Shown piece by piece: positions 35,707 to 46,949 of a DNA stretch of 64,000 nt. Position numbers and translations under genes: made by a program. The notes beneath the pieces were generated by a model that was given only the letters and a program-made list of their open reading frames with translations, did not search any database and was not told where the DNA came from. Where the stretch lies: assembly GCF_003667505.1 (NCBI RefSeq), contig NZ_RCVJ01000085.1, forward strand, positions 1 to 64,000, read 5' to 3'. How positions within the stretch are numbered: the first letter of the stretch is position 1; every line of letters starts with the position of its first letter. Source of the DNA: Micromonospora sp. BL4 (lineage in GTDB: Bacteria > Actinomycetota > Actinomycetes > Mycobacteriales > Micromonosporaceae).

Positions 35707-37767
35707 GTGAGCGACTCGAAGCCGACGACTCGTGGGCTGCTACGGCCGGAGATCCAAGCACTGCGGGCGCTCGCGGTCCTCCTGGTGCTGCTGTTCCATT
35801 TCTGGCCGCACCGGATCCCCGGCGGATACGTCGGTGTCGACGCCTTCTTCGTGATCAGCGGCTTCCTCATCACCGCGCACCTGGTGCGGGAGGCGGAGCA
35901 GTCCGGCTCGGTCCGCCTCCGGGCCTTCTGGGCCCGCCGGATCCGGCGTCTGCTGCCGGCCTCTCTGCTCGTCCTCGTCGCGACGGCGGTGGGCGTCTTC
36001 ATCTGGGTGCCGCAGCTCTACTGGCCGCAGATCCTCCGCGAGATCGCGGCGGCGACCATCTACGTCGAGAACTGGCAACTGGCGCACGACGCCGTGGACT
36101 ACCTCGCTGCGGAGAACGTCCGGTCGCCGGTGCAGCACTACTGGTCGCTCTCGGTGGAGGAGCAGTTCTACCTGGTCTGGCCTCTGTTGATCGTGCTCGC
36201 GGTGGTGATCGCCGGCCGGCTCCGGCGGACGGACCCGATGCGCGCGATCCGGGTCACGCTCGCCCTGATCGTCGCGGTCTCCTTCGCCTACTCCGTCTAC
36301 GAGACGTCCGCGAACAGCGCCGCCGCCTACTTCGTCACGCCCACCCGGGCGTGGGAGTTCGGGGCCGGCGCGATGCTCGCGACCCTGCCGGGACTCGGTC
36401 GGTCGGCCGGGGAGCGTACCCGGGCGGCGGTCTCCTGGCTGGGTCTGCTCCTGATCGGTGTGGCCGCCTTCGTGCTCCATTCCGGGACACCCTTCCCGGG
36501 CTACGCCGCGGCGCTGCCGGTGGTCGGCACGCTCGCCGCCATCTGGGCGGGCGCTCCCGGCCCGCGCTGGTCTCCTTCCGGGCCGATGGCCTGGGCGCCG
36601 GTGCAGAGGCTCGGCGACTGGTCGTACTCCGTCTACCTCTGGCACTGGCCGCCCATCGTGATCTTCGAGCTGACCACCGGCGACCGGATGACCTGGCCGG
36701 TGAAGCTCGTCGTCATCGCCGGTGTGGTGGTGCTGGCCGCGCTGACCAAGCGCCTCGTCGAGGACCCGGTACGGTTCGGTCTGTTCACCCGCGGGCGCCG
36801 GCTGTGGCCGCAGTACGCGGCCGCGGCGATGTCGATGGCACTGGTCCTGTCCGTCGTCGTCGCCGGAAACCGGCTGCTCGAACAGAGCAGCCAGGCGAAC
36901 ACCTCGCGTCTCGATCAGTTGTTGGCGGCGGGCACGCCGTGCCTCGGGGCGGGTGCCAGGGTCGAGCCGCAGCGCTGCGCGGACGGCGCTCTCGGCCGGG
37001 AGCTGTTCCCGGAGATGTCGATGCTCACCAAGGACACCGGCTCCGCGTACCGGTGTTACGACCAGGAGCCGGGCTCCAGGCTCACGTCGTGTCGAATCGG
37101 ATCGCAGCGGCCCGACGCGACCCGGGTCGCACTCGTCGGAGACTCGCACGCGGCGATGCTCATTCCGGCGATCGAGGGTCAGCTCGACGCCCGGAACTGG
37201 GCGGTCGACACCTACGTCGCCCGTGGGTGCATCTGGGCGAAGGTGGAGGCCGCAGACCAGTCCGACGCGTGCTACGCGCGACGGCAGGCGATGGCCCAGC
37301 GACTTGGTGAGGGCCCGAAGTACGACCTCGTCATCGTCAGCGGGAGGCGGAACGCGAGCGCCGACCCCCGGGCGGCGGGCGGCCAGATCCGCAAGTACGT
37401 CGAGGCGTGGCGTCCGGTGTTGGAGCGGGGAACCAGGATCGTCGTGGTGGTGGACAATCCGGGGCTCGGCGCGGCCGACCTCGGCTGCCTGGTCGACGAC
37501 GCGGCGAACGGCGGGGACCCGACGGGGTGCGCCGTCGACCGGCGGGCCGCGCTCGGCACCCGGGACGCCCTGGAGGAGGCCGCGAAGCGGACCGACGGCA
37601 AGGTGCGGATGGTTGATCTCACCGACCTGTTCTGCACCGCGACCCGGTGTCCGCTGGTGATCGGCAACGTCATCGTCTACCGCGATGCGCACCACATAAC
37701 GGCGACCTACGCGCGCACCCTGGGGTCCCACCTCGTCGAGCGCGTCGCGGCACGCCTCGCGCTGTAG
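35707..37767 (+). CDS. Membrane acyltransferase (OafA-like) with SGNH domain
   Basis: The 686-residue integral membrane enzyme O-acetylates a surface glycan. Residues about 15-390 form the acyltransferase-3 domain with LLFHFWPHRIPGGYVGVDAFFVISGFLIT and about ten helices. A periplasmic SGNH hydrolase-like domain (about 440-686) carries VALVGDSHAA (Ser nucleophile) and DAHHITATYA (Asp/His). The two-domain layout matches OafA-type proteins that modify O-antigen or wall polysaccharide. The GTG at 35707 has a weak GTGAGG box. Confidence 0.9.
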   Translation: MSDSKPTTRGLLRPEIQALRALAVLLVLLFHFWPHRIPGGYVGVDAFFVISGFLITAHLVREAEQSGSVRLRAFWARRIRRLLPASLLVLVATAVGVFIWVPQLYWPQILREIAAATIYVENWQLAHDAVDYLAAENVRSPVQHYWSLSVEEQFYLVWPLLIVLAVVIAGRLRRTDPMRAIRVTLALIVAVSFAYSVYETSANSAAAYFVTPTRAWEFGAGAMLATLPGLGRSAGERTRAAVSWLGLLLIGVAAFVLHSGTPFPGYAAALPVVGTLAAIWAGAPGPRWSPSGPMAWAPVQRLGDWSYSVYLWHWPPIVIFELTTGDRMTWPVKLVVIAGVVVLAALTKRLVEDPVRFGLFTRGRRLWPQYAAAAMSMALVLSVVVAGNRLLEQSSQANTSRLDQLLAAGTPCLGAGARVEPQRCADGALGRELFPEMSMLTKDTGSAYRCYDQEPGSRLTSCRIGSQRPDATRVALVGDSHAAMLIPAIEGQLDARNWAVDTYVARGCIWAKVEAADQSDACYARRQAMAQRLGEGPKYDLVIVSGRRNASADPRAAGGQIRKYVEAWRPVLERGTRIVVVVDNPGLGAADLGCLVDDAANGGDPTGCAVDRRAALGTRDALEEAAKRTDGKVRMVDLTDLFCTATRCPLVIGNVIVYRDAHHITATYARTLGSHLVERVAARLAL

Positions 37768-37848
37768 GGGCGAACCGCGACCGGTAGGGGCGGTTCACGT
37801 GGAATGCACCGGCGACCGCGGTCACCTCAAACAGTTATGACGCTCGCG

Positions 37849-37854
37849 TATAGT
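37849..37854 (+). promoter_or_regulatory. Candidate -10 box before the polymerase gene (TATAGT)
   Basis: TATAGT lies 32 bp before the ATG at 37887 and leaves room for a short leader with GAGAGG at about 37873-37878. A -35 element is not clear. Confidence 0.4.
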
Positions 37855-37886
37855 GCCCCGAGGGATAGCGCTGAGAGGATCATGAA

Positions 37887-39305
37887 ATGGACATAATGCC
37901 TCGAAAGGCGGCGACTGTCCCGACCGTGGGCAGTGGCCGGCGACTCGGGCGTTATCCGTGGGCCGCCGCCCAGATCATGGCCGTACTCGCCATGGTAATG
38001 ATCGGCGTGAAATCGTTCTTCGACATTTTCGGCGAAAAGGTAGCGGCGGACACCGTGGACGCCGGCATGGTGGCGACGGTGATTGGCGCCGTTTTCATGG
38101 TGGGGTCCTTTGTCGCCCTCGTCGTGGCGATGAAGCGTTTCCCGACGGATCTGGCGCCCTCCATGGTCGCGCTGCTGGTTCTCGGCCTGTTCTCCATCAT
38201 CGGCCTGCTGGCGATATCCGCGCGGGAGGACTTCCTCCAGATCTTCACCACGGCCGACGTGGTCGCGCTCTTCGGTCCGGACGTCGCGCCGAAGAGCGGG
38301 GTCATCACGCAGGGCGCCCAGCTCGCGGTCGGGTTCGCGCCGATCGTGCTGTTGGCGGTCGTGTTCCTCAAGCCGGACTGGTTCTCCGCCGAACGGCTGC
38401 GGTGGGTGCTGCTGCTCGTGGTCCTCGGCGCCGTCGCGCATTCCGTGATCGCCTGGCTGCAGGTCGCCGGAGTCGTCCCGTACACCTACTTCTTCAACCT
38501 CATGAGCGGCAAGGTCGGACGCGCCTCGGGCGGTTACTTCCACCCGGCATCCCTCGGGCGACTCCTGATTTTCGCGGTGTTCATCCTCTACGCCGCCGGT
38601 AACCGGCTACGGCTCAGTCCGGTGGTCCGCTACGCCGCCGTCGCGCTCCTGGCCGCCACCGCGGTCGTCAGCACACACCGGATCACCATCCTCTGTGTGG
38701 CGTTGGTGATCGTCGCGTTCGAGCTGCGCCGGCTCCCCGAGCTCCTCCGGCAGATCTCCGACCTGCCGTTCCGCACCGCCGTCTGGGGAGCGGTCGTCCT
38801 CGTCGTCCTCGTGGTCCTGGCGGCGATCCGTTGGGGCGCCCACCTGTTGGATCGTGCGCTCTTTCTCGTCACGCAGATCGGCTCACTCAATCCGACCAAC
38901 GACGAGTTCCTGCACGGTCGAGGGCAGATCTGGTTCCGCGTAGCGGAAGTGTGGCAGGACGCGCCGTGGGACGTCTGGCTCATCGGGCTGGGCTACGAAC
39001 CCTGGAACACCCACGCCGATCCGTTGCGCGTCTTCGTGGTGTGGGGATTGCTCGGGCTCATTCTCATGACGATTATCTTCGTCAACCTGTGGCGGGTGAC
39101 GAAGCGGGCCATCGCAGTCGAGGCGAGGTGGATGCTGACCATCCTCTACGTCCTGACCGTCATCTCCGCTCTCACGCAGAAGCCGACCTCGTACTCGTAC
39201 TTCATGTGGTTGTTCTTCCTCTCCCTCATTCTTCTCGTCCGGTTCTTCCCTCTTTCGAGCACGCCGGTCGGCGCGCCGACCGATGCTGGTGGTGATCACA
39301 GATGA
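37887..39305 (+). CDS. Polysaccharide polymerase / O-antigen ligase-like membrane protein (Wzy-like)
   Basis: The 472-residue protein has about 11 membrane helices and a large extracytoplasmic loop late in the sequence (about 325-375, with FLHGRGQIWFRVAEVW and GLGYEPWNTH). This is the O-antigen ligase/Wzy architecture. It lies directly upstream of a glycosyltransferase and a flippase, so it most likely polymerises the lipid-linked repeat unit. GAGAGG is 8 bp before ATG 37887. Its stop overlaps the next ATG by 4 bp. Confidence 0.85.
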   Translation: MDIMPRKAATVPTVGSGRRLGRYPWAAAQIMAVLAMVMIGVKSFFDIFGEKVAADTVDAGMVATVIGAVFMVGSFVALVVAMKRFPTDLAPSMVALLVLGLFSIIGLLAISAREDFLQIFTTADVVALFGPDVAPKSGVITQGAQLAVGFAPIVLLAVVFLKPDWFSAERLRWVLLLVVLGAVAHSVIAWLQVAGVVPYTYFFNLMSGKVGRASGGYFHPASLGRLLIFAVFILYAAGNRLRLSPVVRYAAVALLAATAVVSTHRITILCVALVIVAFELRRLPELLRQISDLPFRTAVWGAVVLVVLVVLAAIRWGAHLLDRALFLVTQIGSLNPTNDEFLHGRGQIWFRVAEVWQDAPWDVWLIGLGYEPWNTHADPLRVFVVWGLLGLILMTIIFVNLWRVTKRAIAVEARWMLTILYVLTVISALTQKPTSYSYFMWLFFLSLILLVRFFPLSSTPVGAPTDAGGDHR

Positions 39306-40258
39306 GCTCCCCCCTGTTCATTTCGTGGAAGCGTTATCAGCGTCGGTCCGATGTGCTCGCGGAGGCGTTGGGCGCCGAGGTGGCGTGGCGTCCGTCCAAG
39401 GCGACGCCGAAGATCCTGCGCCCCTTCGACTACGTCGCCCACACGTGGAACGACCTCAAACTGCTCCGTACGCGTCGGCCATCGTTCGTGGTCGCGCAGG
39501 CACAGCCCCACCTGTCCGCGCTGGCGCCCTATCTCGGCCGGGTTCCGTACATCGTCGACGCCCACAACGGGCAGTTCCAGTCGTGGTGGCGCCGGGTTCC
39601 CAGCACCGCGTCGATCCTGCGTGGGGCTCAACTGGTCCTGACCCACACCGAAGAGGCCGACGCCATCGCCCGTGCGGAGTTCCCGGGCCTGCGCACGCTC
39701 GTCGTGCACGACCCACTTCGGGAGATCCCGCCGGCCGCACCACGGGACTGGGTGTTCGTCGTGGCCACCGTCGCCCCGGACGAGCCGATGGACGTCCTCA
39801 TCGACGCCATCGAGGCGATGCCGGACGTCACCTTCGCGACGACCGCGCCACTGCACCGGCTGCCGCCGCCGCTTCGCGAGCGCGCGGAGCGCCTGCCCAA
39901 CTTCACCACCCTGGGCTTCCTCGACCTCCCCGACTACGAGGCGGCCGTCGCCGCCTCGCGCGCGGTTGTCGTGCTGACCGACCGGGACGCCACGCAGCCC
40001 AGCGGCGCGTGCGAGGCGCTCAGCGCGGGTCGGCCGTTGGTCCTGTCCCGCACCCGGACCACCGAGGCTCTGTTCGGGAGCTTCGCCACGCTCGTCGCCA
40101 ACCAGAGCGACGCCCTGGTCGCCGGTGTCCGGGAGGCCATCGCCGAGGATCCGGCCGCGGCCGGGCGGATCGCGGCGGCCCGCGAGGCGTGGATGAGTCG
40201 CACGGAGGCGGAGCTGGAGACGTTGCGATCGCACGTGCCGGCCAGAGTGACCGCATGA
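39302..40258 (+). CDS. Glycosyltransferase (GT4-like)
   Basis: The 318-residue protein resembles a GT-B fold glycosyltransferase. The N-terminal half has PYIVDAHNGQFQSWWRR and LVLTHTEEAD. The C-terminal half has the nucleotide-sugar region with FTTLGFLDLPDYEAAVAASRAVVVLTDRDATQPSGACEAL split around the conserved Glu, then GRPLVLSRT. It acts at the cytoplasmic face in assembly of the repeat unit. The sugar is unknown. ATGA overlap with the polymerase and 10 bp to the flippase show one operon. Confidence 0.82.
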   Translation: MSSPLFISWKRYQRRSDVLAEALGAEVAWRPSKATPKILRPFDYVAHTWNDLKLLRTRRPSFVVAQAQPHLSALAPYLGRVPYIVDAHNGQFQSWWRRVPSTASILRGAQLVLTHTEEADAIARAEFPGLRTLVVHDPLREIPPAAPRDWVFVVATVAPDEPMDVLIDAIEAMPDVTFATTAPLHRLPPPLRERAERLPNFTTLGFLDLPDYEAAVAASRAVVVLTDRDATQPSGACEALSAGRPLVLSRTRTTEALFGSFATLVANQSDALVAGVREAIAEDPAAAGRIAAAREAWMSRTEAELETLRSHVPARVTA

Positions 40259-40268
40259 CGGTCGGACG

Positions 40269-41633
40269 ATGACCGGAGTCGAGGTGCGGACCGGCACGGC
40301 GGCAGGCGGCCGGTCTGGCAGCGGCATGGCGCGCCGCCTCCGCCAGCTGGGCCTGCTCGGGATCAGCCAGGCCGGCGTCACCGTGCTCGCGTTCCTCACC
40401 CAGGTGCTGCTCGCCCGTAGCCTGCCCAAGGCGGACTTCGGTGCCTTCATGTCGGTCATGTCCCTGGTCACGCTGGCCGGGCCACTGGCCATCTTCGGCG
40501 TCGCCGAGTTCTGGCTGCAACGGTTCGGACGCGAGGGGTCGCGGGCGTTCCGTTGGGTACGGCCGTCCATCGCGCTGGTCACGGTCACGTCCGGGCTGCT
40601 GGTCGTCGCGCTCGTCGGCTGGGGACTGCTCGACCGGCATGATCCCGGCACCGGCGACCTGCGGATCGGGCTCGCCCCGATCATCCTGTCGCTCGTCGCC
40701 ATGGCGCTGTCCGGGTCGGCGCTCCAGCTGCAGGGCGCCTACGGGCGGCTCGCGGCTCTGCAACTGGCGCCGCAGGTCGGTCGACTTGTCGTGGCCGTTC
40801 TGACCCTGTCCTTCGGGCTGTCGGCACTCATGGTGGCGCTGGGCTACGCCCTCGTGGCCGCCGTCACGGTGGCCATGAGTGTCCTGATGATCGCGCCGTT
40901 CTGGTACGGGCGGGCGACGCTGGAGGGCCACCCGCCGGCGCTCCGTCGCCCGACGCGGCCACCCCGGGCCCGCCACCTCGTCGCCGCCACGTGGCTGTTC
41001 CTGCTGGGCAGCCTCTTCTACCAGCTCGGCATGCAACTGGGCATCGTCGTCTCCGCCGAGTTCCTGAGCTCGGAGTCCGCCGCGGTGCTCGCCGTGCCCA
41101 TGACGCTGTTGACCGCGATCTACCTGCTGCCGCGCATCGTCTACCAGCAGTACTTCCTGGCGAAGCTGCACCGGTGGTCCCGCTCCAACCGCAACGCGGT
41201 CCTCATCGCGTACCGCGCCGGCACGGTCGGGATGATCGGTCTCGGGTTGCTCCTCGGCGCCGTCGTCGCGCTGGTCGGGCGTTACGCCATTCCGCTGATC
41301 TTCGGCGCGGAGTACCGGACCTCCGTACCGGTGATGGCCATCCTCGCGCTGGCGATCCCACTGCGCTTCGGTGCGGCGAGCGTCGAGTCGCTGTTGATGA
41401 GCGGCGGCCTGGTGCGGCAGAAGGTGCTGTATCAGGGGCTGGGCTCGCTCGCCTACCTGGCCGCGCTGGCCACCGCGATCCCGCTGTTCGGGGTGGCTGG
41501 CGCCGCCTGGGCGACGGTGCTGTCCGAGGCGATCGTTCTCGTGCTGTTCTGGTCCCGAGCGAAGCGCGACGTCGTGGCGGGCGCCGAACTTCCCCCCTGG
41601 GCGGAGATCCGGCGGACGGTCCTCAGGAGCTGA
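40269..41633 (+). CDS. Polysaccharide flippase (Wzx/MurJ-like)
   Basis: The 454-residue protein has 12-14 predicted membrane helices and the polysaccharide-export start GISQAGVTVLAFLTQVLLARSL followed by KADFGAFMSVMSL. Helix pairs continue to LSEAIVLVLFWSRAKRDV. It would move the lipid-linked unit across the membrane for the Wzy-like enzyme. It is the last gene of this block and is followed by a strong hairpin shared with the convergent hut operon. Confidence 0.87.
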   Translation: MTGVEVRTGTAAGGRSGSGMARRLRQLGLLGISQAGVTVLAFLTQVLLARSLPKADFGAFMSVMSLVTLAGPLAIFGVAEFWLQRFGREGSRAFRWVRPSIALVTVTSGLLVVALVGWGLLDRHDPGTGDLRIGLAPIILSLVAMALSGSALQLQGAYGRLAALQLAPQVGRLVVAVLTLSFGLSALMVALGYALVAAVTVAMSVLMIAPFWYGRATLEGHPPALRRPTRPPRARHLVAATWLFLLGSLFYQLGMQLGIVVSAEFLSSESAAVLAVPMTLLTAIYLLPRIVYQQYFLAKLHRWSRSNRNAVLIAYRAGTVGMIGLGLLLGAVVALVGRYAIPLIFGAEYRTSVPVMAILALAIPLRFGAASVESLLMSGGLVRQKVLYQGLGSLAYLAALATAIPLFGVAGAAWATVLSEAIVLVLFWSRAKRDVVAGAELPPWAEIRRTVLRS

Positions 41634-41647
41634 GCCGGGGTGACCCA

Positions 41648-41676
41648 GCGGCCCCGACGTCGGTCGTCGGGGCCGC
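41648..41676. terminator. Bidirectional terminator between flippase and hutH
   Basis: A 12-bp perfect stem (41648-41659 with 41665-41676) and a 5-base loop fill the 49-bp gap between convergent genes. Confidence 0.8.
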
Positions 41677-41682
41677 GAAGGG

Positions 41683-43221
41683 TCAGGCCAGCGGACCGAC
41701 CTCGCGTTCGATTGCGGTACGCAGGTCGCGGTCGGACACCGTACGGCGGGCCGCCTCCATGGCCGGGGCGAGGAAGATGTCCGGGCCCGGCTCGCCGGCG
41801 AACGCCCGTACCGCCTCGACCGCCGCACGGCCGGCCGGCGACGGCACCAGCGGCGCGCGCAGCTGAAGGCCGCGCACCGCGGCCAGCAGCTCGACCGCGA
41901 GAACGCTGGACAGGTTGTCCAGCACGGTGCGCAGCTTCTTGGCCGCCGCCCAGCCCATCGAGACGTGGTCCTCCTGCATCCCGCTGGTGGGCAGGGAGTC
42001 CACCGAGGCGGGCGCGGCCAACCGGCGGTTCTCCGCCACGATCCCGGCCGCCGTGTACTGGGCGATCATCAGCCCGGAGTTGACCCCGGCGTCGGGGGAG
42101 AGGAACGCCGGCAGCTCCCGGTTGCGGGCCACGTCCAGCAGCCGGTCGACCCGCCGCTCGGCGATCGCCCCCACCTCGGCGGCGGCGATGGCCAGGAAGT
42201 CGGCGGCGAAGCCGAGCGGAGCACCGTGGAAGTTTCCGGTCGACTCGACCCGGCCGTCCGGCAGCACCACCGGGTTGTCCACCACCGAGACCAGCTCCCG
42301 GTCCGCCACCGTCCGCGCGAACTCCAGCGTGTCCCGGGCGGCCCCGGCCACCTGCGGCGCGCAGCGCATCGAGTACGCGTCCTGCACGGCGTGCGCCAGG
42401 TCGTCCCGGTGCGAGTCCATCACCCGGGAGTCCTGGAGCAGCCGGTGGATGTTCGCCGCCGAGGCCGCCTGTCCGGGGTGCGGACGGATGGCGTGCAGCT
42501 CGGGCAGGAAGGGCCGCTCGGAGCCGAGCATCGCCTCGATGCCCAGCGCGGCGGTGACGTCGGCCATGGTGAACAGGTGCGCGGCGTCGTCGATGGCCAT
42601 CAGCAGCATGCCGAGCATGCCGTCGGTGCCGTTGATCAGCGCCAGCCCCTCCTTGGCGGCCAGCTCGATCGGCTTGAGCCCGGCGGCGGTCAGCACGTCC
42701 GCCGCGTCCTGACGCTCGCCGGTCGGGCCGAGCACCCAGCCCTCACCGAGCAGGACCAGCGCGCAGTGCGCCAGCGGCGCCAGGTCGCCGGAGGCACCCA
42801 GCGAACCGTGCTCCGGCACCCAGGGCGTGATGTCGTGGTTGAGCAGGTCGAGCAGTGCCTCGGCGACCAGCGGGCGGACGCCGGAGTGGCCGAGCGCGAG
42901 CGAGCGGACCCGTAGCAGCATCATCGCGCGGACCACCTCGCGCGGCATCGGCGCGCCCACCCCGGCGGCGTGCGAGCGGATCAGCGCGTGCTGGAGCTCG
43001 GCCCGGCGCTCCGGGGCGACGAACGTGTTGGCGAGCGCCCCGAACCCGGTCGACACCCCGTAGACGGGGCGGCCGGACGACTCGATGCCGTCCACGATGG
43101 CCCGGCTGGTCGCCATCGCGTCGATGGTGGCCGGGTCGAGAACGACCTTGGCGGTGCCGCGGGCCACCGCGAGCACGTCGGCGGGGGAGACCCCGGTGGG
43201 CAGAATGGTCACGGTCGTCAT
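41683..43221 (-). CDS. hutH: Histidine ammonia-lyase
   Basis: The 512-residue enzyme deaminates histidine to urocanate. The Ala-Ser-Gly that forms the MIO cofactor is in [15 protein letters not shown] (about 140-154). The active-site Tyr region is [10 protein letters not shown], and the later segments [12 protein letters not shown] and [14 protein letters not shown] are conserved. It is the last gene of the hut operon and overlaps hutI by 4 bp. Confidence 0.97.
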   Translation of the reverse strand: MTTVTILPTGVSPADVLAVARGTAKVVLDPATIDAMATSRAIVDGIESSGRPVYGVSTGFGALANTFVAPERRAELQHALIRSHAAGVGAPMPREVVRAMMLLRVRSLALGHSGVRPLVAEALLDLLNHDITPWVPEHGSLGASGDLAPLAHCALVLLGEGWVLGPTGERQDAADVLTAAGLKPIELAAKEGLALINGTDGMLGMLLMAIDDAAHLFTMADVTAALGIEAMLGSERPFLPELHAIRPHPGQAASAANIHRLLQDSRVMDSHRDDLAHAVQDAYSMRCAPQVAGAARDTLEFARTVADRELVSVVDNPVVLPDGRVESTGNFHGAPLGFAADFLAIAAAEVGAIAERRVDRLLDVARNRELPAFLSPDAGVNSGLMIAQYTAAGIVAENRRLAAPASVDSLPTSGMQEDHVSMGWAAAKKLRTVLDNLSSVLAVELLAAVRGLQLRAPLVPSPAGRAAVEAVRAFAGEPGPDIFLAPAMEAARRTVSDRDLRTAIEREVGPLA

Positions 43222-44402
43222 TGCGGAACTCCGTTGAGCAGGACCTGGCGGATCAGTGGAACACCGGGCCGGTAGGCCAGGTGCAGGTACGACGGCGCTT
43301 CCAGGACGACCAGGTCGGCCCGGGCGCCGGGGGTGAGCACACCGATGTCGTCGCGGCGCAGCGCCCGCGCGCCGCCCAGCGTCGCGGCCCGGACCGCCTC
43401 GGCCGGGGTCATCCGCATCTCGCGGACCGCGAGGGCCACGCAGAACGGCATCGACGAGGTGTACGACGAGCCGGGATTGCAGTCGGTGGCGAGCGCGACG
43501 GTGACACCCGCGTCGAGCAGGCGGCGGGCGTCCGGGTACGGCGAGCGGGTGGAGAACTCGGCGCCGGGCAGCAGGGTCGCCACCGTGCGGGTCCCCGACC
43601 CGTCGGGGTGGGCGGTACCGGCCAGCGCGGCCACGTCGGCGTCGCTGAGGTGGGTGCAGTGGTCGACGCTGGCCGCGTCCAGCTCCACGCCGAGCCGCAC
43701 GCCGGGGCCGGGGCCGAGCTGGTTGGCGTGCACCCGCACGCCCAGCCCGGCGGCCTGCCCGCAGGCCAGGATGGCCCGGGCGTGGTCGACGTCGAACGCG
43801 CCCCGCTCGCAGAACACGTCGATCCACTTCGCGTGCGGCGCGGCGGCGGCCAGCATCGGCCCGCACACCAGCCCCACGTAGTCGTCGGGACGGTCGGCGT
43901 ACTCGGCGGGCACCACGTGCGCGCCGAGGAAGGTGGTCTCGGCGCTGGCCTCGGCGGCGATCCGCAGCGAGCGGGCCTCGTCGGCGACGGTCAGCCCGTA
44001 CCCGCTCTTGATTTCCATGGTGGTGGTGCCCTGCCGCAGCGCCTCCCCGCGCAGCCGGCGCACGGTGGCGCGCAGCTCGTCGTCGGAGGCGGCCCTGGTC
44101 GCGCCGACCGTGGTGCGGATGCCGCCCCCGGTGTACGGCTCGCCGGCCATCCGGGCGGCGAACTCGGCGGCCCGGTCGCCGGCGAAGACCAGGTGCGCGT
44201 GGCTGTCCACGAAGCCGGGCAGCACGGCGGCCCCACCGGCGTCGACCCGCCGGTCGGCGGCGGGCGCGTAGGCCGCGGGCCCGACCCAGGCCACCCGGCC
44301 CTCCTCGATGAGAACGGCCGCGTTCCGGCGGATGCCCAGCGGGCCCTCGCCGGCGCCGTTGGTGACCAGCTCCCCGATGTTGTCCACCAGCAGGCTGCTC
44401 AT
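43218..44402 (-). CDS. hutI: Imidazolonepropionase
   Basis: The 394-residue amidohydrolase opens the imidazolone ring to N-formimino-glutamate. Metal motif HAH in [15 protein letters not shown], then the [12 protein letters not shown] loop, [14 protein letters not shown] and the catalytic ATDCNPGSS near the end. The ATG at 44402 overlaps the hutF stop (ATGA) and its own stop overlaps hutH (ATGA). Confidence 0.96.
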   Translation of the reverse strand: MSSLLVDNIGELVTNGAGEGPLGIRRNAAVLIEEGRVAWVGPAAYAPAADRRVDAGGAAVLPGFVDSHAHLVFAGDRAAEFAARMAGEPYTGGGIRTTVGATRAASDDELRATVRRLRGEALRQGTTTMEIKSGYGLTVADEARSLRIAAEASAETTFLGAHVVPAEYADRPDDYVGLVCGPMLAAAAPHAKWIDVFCERGAFDVDHARAILACGQAAGLGVRVHANQLGPGPGVRLGVELDAASVDHCTHLSDADVAALAGTAHPDGSGTRTVATLLPGAEFSTRSPYPDARRLLDAGVTVALATDCNPGSSYTSSMPFCVALAVREMRMTPAEAVRAATLGGARALRRDDIGVLTPGARADLVVLEAPSYLHLAYRPGVPLIRQVLLNGVPQ

Positions 44403-45760
44403 GAGGGAGTCACCGCCTCGATCGAGGCCGACAGTTCGGCCGGCACGTCCACCGTCAGGTGCCGGCCCTTGGCCACCACCACCCGGCCGTCCACCACGAC
44501 CTGTACGACGTCCGCCGCCCCGGCCGCGAAGAACGCGCCGACCGGCGGCACCCCGGCGGTGCGGGCGCTGTCCAGCCGTACCGTGACCAGGTCGGCGCGG
44601 GCGCCGACGGCGATCCGCCCGGCGTCGGCCCAGCCCAGCGCGGCGTGCCCGGCGGAGGTGGCGGCGATCAGCAGCTCGGCCGGGCTGAAGTGGCCGCGGC
44701 GCCGGGTGCGCAGCCGCTCGTCCAGCTCCACCGCGCGGGCCTCCTCGAAGAGGTCGATCACGGCGTGGCTGTCGCTGCCCAGGCTCAGCCGGATCCCCGC
44801 GTCGGCCATCAGCCGGGCCGGGCCGATGCCGTCCGCGAGGTCCCGTTCGGTGGTCGGGCAGAGGCACACCCCGGTCCGGCTCTCCCCGAGCAGCGCCAGG
44901 TCACCGCTGGTCGGGTGGGTGGCGTGCACGGCCGTGGTGTCCGGCCCGAGCACGCCGTGCTCGGCGAGCAGCGCGGTGGGCGTACGCCCGTGCACCGCCC
45001 GGCACTCGTCGTTCTCGGCGGGCTGCTCGGAGAGGTGCACGTGCAGCGGCGCCCGCCGGTCCCGCGCCCAGTCGGCCACCGCGCCGAGCTGGTCGGCGGG
45101 GACCGCCCGCACCGAGTGCACGGCCGCGCCGACCCGCGCGTGCCCGTCCGTCGGCTGGAACGCCGTCGCCCGTTCGGCCCAGCGGGCCGCGTCGCCGTCG
45201 CCGAAGCGTCGCTGCGGCCCGGCCAGGGCCCGGCCGTCCACGCCGGCGGTCAGGTAGCAGGTGTCCAGCAGGGTGAGCCGGATCCCGGCGTGCGCGGCGG
45301 CCTCGACCAGCGCCTCGCCCATCGCGTTCGGGTCGTCGTAGGCGCCGCCGTCGGGCCGGTGGTGCAGGTAGTGGAACTCCCCGACGCAGGTGATCCCGAC
45401 CAACGCCATCTCGGCGTAGACCGCCCGGGCCAGGGCGAGGTACGTGTCCGGGTCCAGGCGGTCCGCGACGGCGTACATCCGGTTCCGCCAGCTCCAGAAG
45501 TCGCCCCGGCCGCCGTGGGTACGCCCGCGCAGCGCCCGGTGGAACGCGTGCGAGTGCACATTGGCCAGGCCGGGCAGCGTCAGGCCTGGCAGTCGGGTCG
45601 CGTCCCGCAGCACCTCGACGCCGGCGGCCGGGCTTCCGGCCCCGACGAGTGGCGTGCGCGCCGTGATCCGGCCGTCCTCGACCTCGATCAGCACGTCCGG
45701 CGTGGGCTCGGCGTACTCGGGCAGCCAGGCGTACTCGGCCAGCCAGCGGGTCACCGGCAT
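44399..45760 (-). CDS. hutF: Formimidoylglutamate deiminase
   Basis: The 453-residue amidohydrolase converts N-formimino-glutamate to N-formyl-glutamate plus ammonia. The metal motif HSHAF is in [16 protein letters not shown]; conserved segments are [32 protein letters not shown] and [17 protein letters not shown]. This choice commits the pathway to formylglutamate rather than direct glutamate release. It overlaps the upstream M20 gene by 10 bp. Confidence 0.95.
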   Translation of the reverse strand: MPVTRWLAEYAWLPEYAEPTPDVLIEVEDGRITARTPLVGAGSPAAGVEVLRDATRLPGLTLPGLANVHSHAFHRALRGRTHGGRGDFWSWRNRMYAVADRLDPDTYLALARAVYAEMALVGITCVGEFHYLHHRPDGGAYDDPNAMGEALVEAAAHAGIRLTLLDTCYLTAGVDGRALAGPQRRFGDGDAARWAERATAFQPTDGHARVGAAVHSVRAVPADQLGAVADWARDRRAPLHVHLSEQPAENDECRAVHGRTPTALLAEHGVLGPDTTAVHATHPTSGDLALLGESRTGVCLCPTTERDLADGIGPARLMADAGIRLSLGSDSHAVIDLFEEARAVELDERLRTRRRGHFSPAELLIAATSAGHAALGWADAGRIAVGARADLVTVRLDSARTAGVPPVGAFFAAGAADVVQVVVDGRVVVAKGRHLTVDVPAELSASIEAVTPS

Positions 45761-46949
45761 GTCAGCTCCTCAAGGACCCGGGCCAGCGCCACCACGCCGG
45801 CGGCGCAGTCCGCGTCGGTGGCCGCCTCGGCGGGGGAGTGCGACACCCCGGTCGGGTTGCGCACGAAGAGCATCGCGGTGGGCAGGTGCGCGGCCAGCAC
45901 CCCGGCGTCGTGCCCCGCGCCCGTCGGCAGCACCGGCGCCCCGAGCAGCGTGGCCAGCCGGCCGGCCAGCCCGCCGTCGAAGGCGACCAGCGGCGTCACC
46001 GACTCCTCGGTCACCGTCACCGCCGTACCGTCGCGGCGCGCCCGCTCGGCGAGCTTGCCCCGCACCGCGTCGACCAGCCCGGTCAGGGTCTCCGGGTCGG
46101 CGGCGCGGGCGTCCAGCCAGCCGGTCACCCTCGACGGGATGGCGTTGGTGGCGTTCGGCTCGACGGCGACCCGACCCACCGTGGCGTGCGCGCCGCGCAG
46201 CCGGGCCTCCTTGTTGGCCGCCAGCACGGTGAACGCGTAGGTGAGCATCGGGTCGCGGCGGTCGGCCATCCGGGTCGTACCCGCGTGGTTGCCCTCGCCG
46301 ACGACGTCGAAGCGCCACCGCCCGTGCGGCCAGATCGCGCTGGCCACCCCGACGGGCGCGTCGGTCTCGACCAGCGCGCGGCCCTGCTCGACGTGCAGCT
46401 CCACGAAGGCGCCGAACCGGCCCAGCAGGTCCGGGCGGGCGCCCGCGGGCTGGTCGCCGAGCGCCTCGGCGAAACTCACCCCGGCCGCGTCGCGCAGCCC
46501 GGCCGCGCGGTCGGCCGGCAGCGCCCCGGTGAGCAGCCGCGACCCCAGGCACGGTACGCCGAAGCGCGCGCCCTCCTCCTCGACGAACGCGGCCAGCACC
46601 AGCGGTCGGCCCGGCGTGACGCCGGCGGCCCGCAGCTCGTCCACGGCGAGGAACGCGCTGACGATGCCGAGCGGCCCGTCGTACGCCCCGCCGTGCGGCA
46701 CCGAGTCGAAGTGGCTGCCGGTCAGCACCGCGTCCCCGGCCTCCGGGTCGCCCCAGTGGGCGAACAGGTTGCCGTTGCCGTCCTCGGTGACCGGCAGGCC
46801 GCGCTGGTCAGCCTGGGACCGGAACCAGGTCCGCAGCTCGAACTCGGGCTCGGTCAACGCGTAGCGCAGGTAGCCACCGCTGCCGGCGTCCCGCCCGACC
46901 GGCGCGATCTCGTCCCACAGCTTCCGGAACCGGGCGGCAAGGTCGTCGG

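Noticed and set aside
35740..37731. 663-residue minus-strand frame opposite the acyltransferase
   Set aside because: Antisense shadow, rich in Arg/Asp/Gly, without domains.
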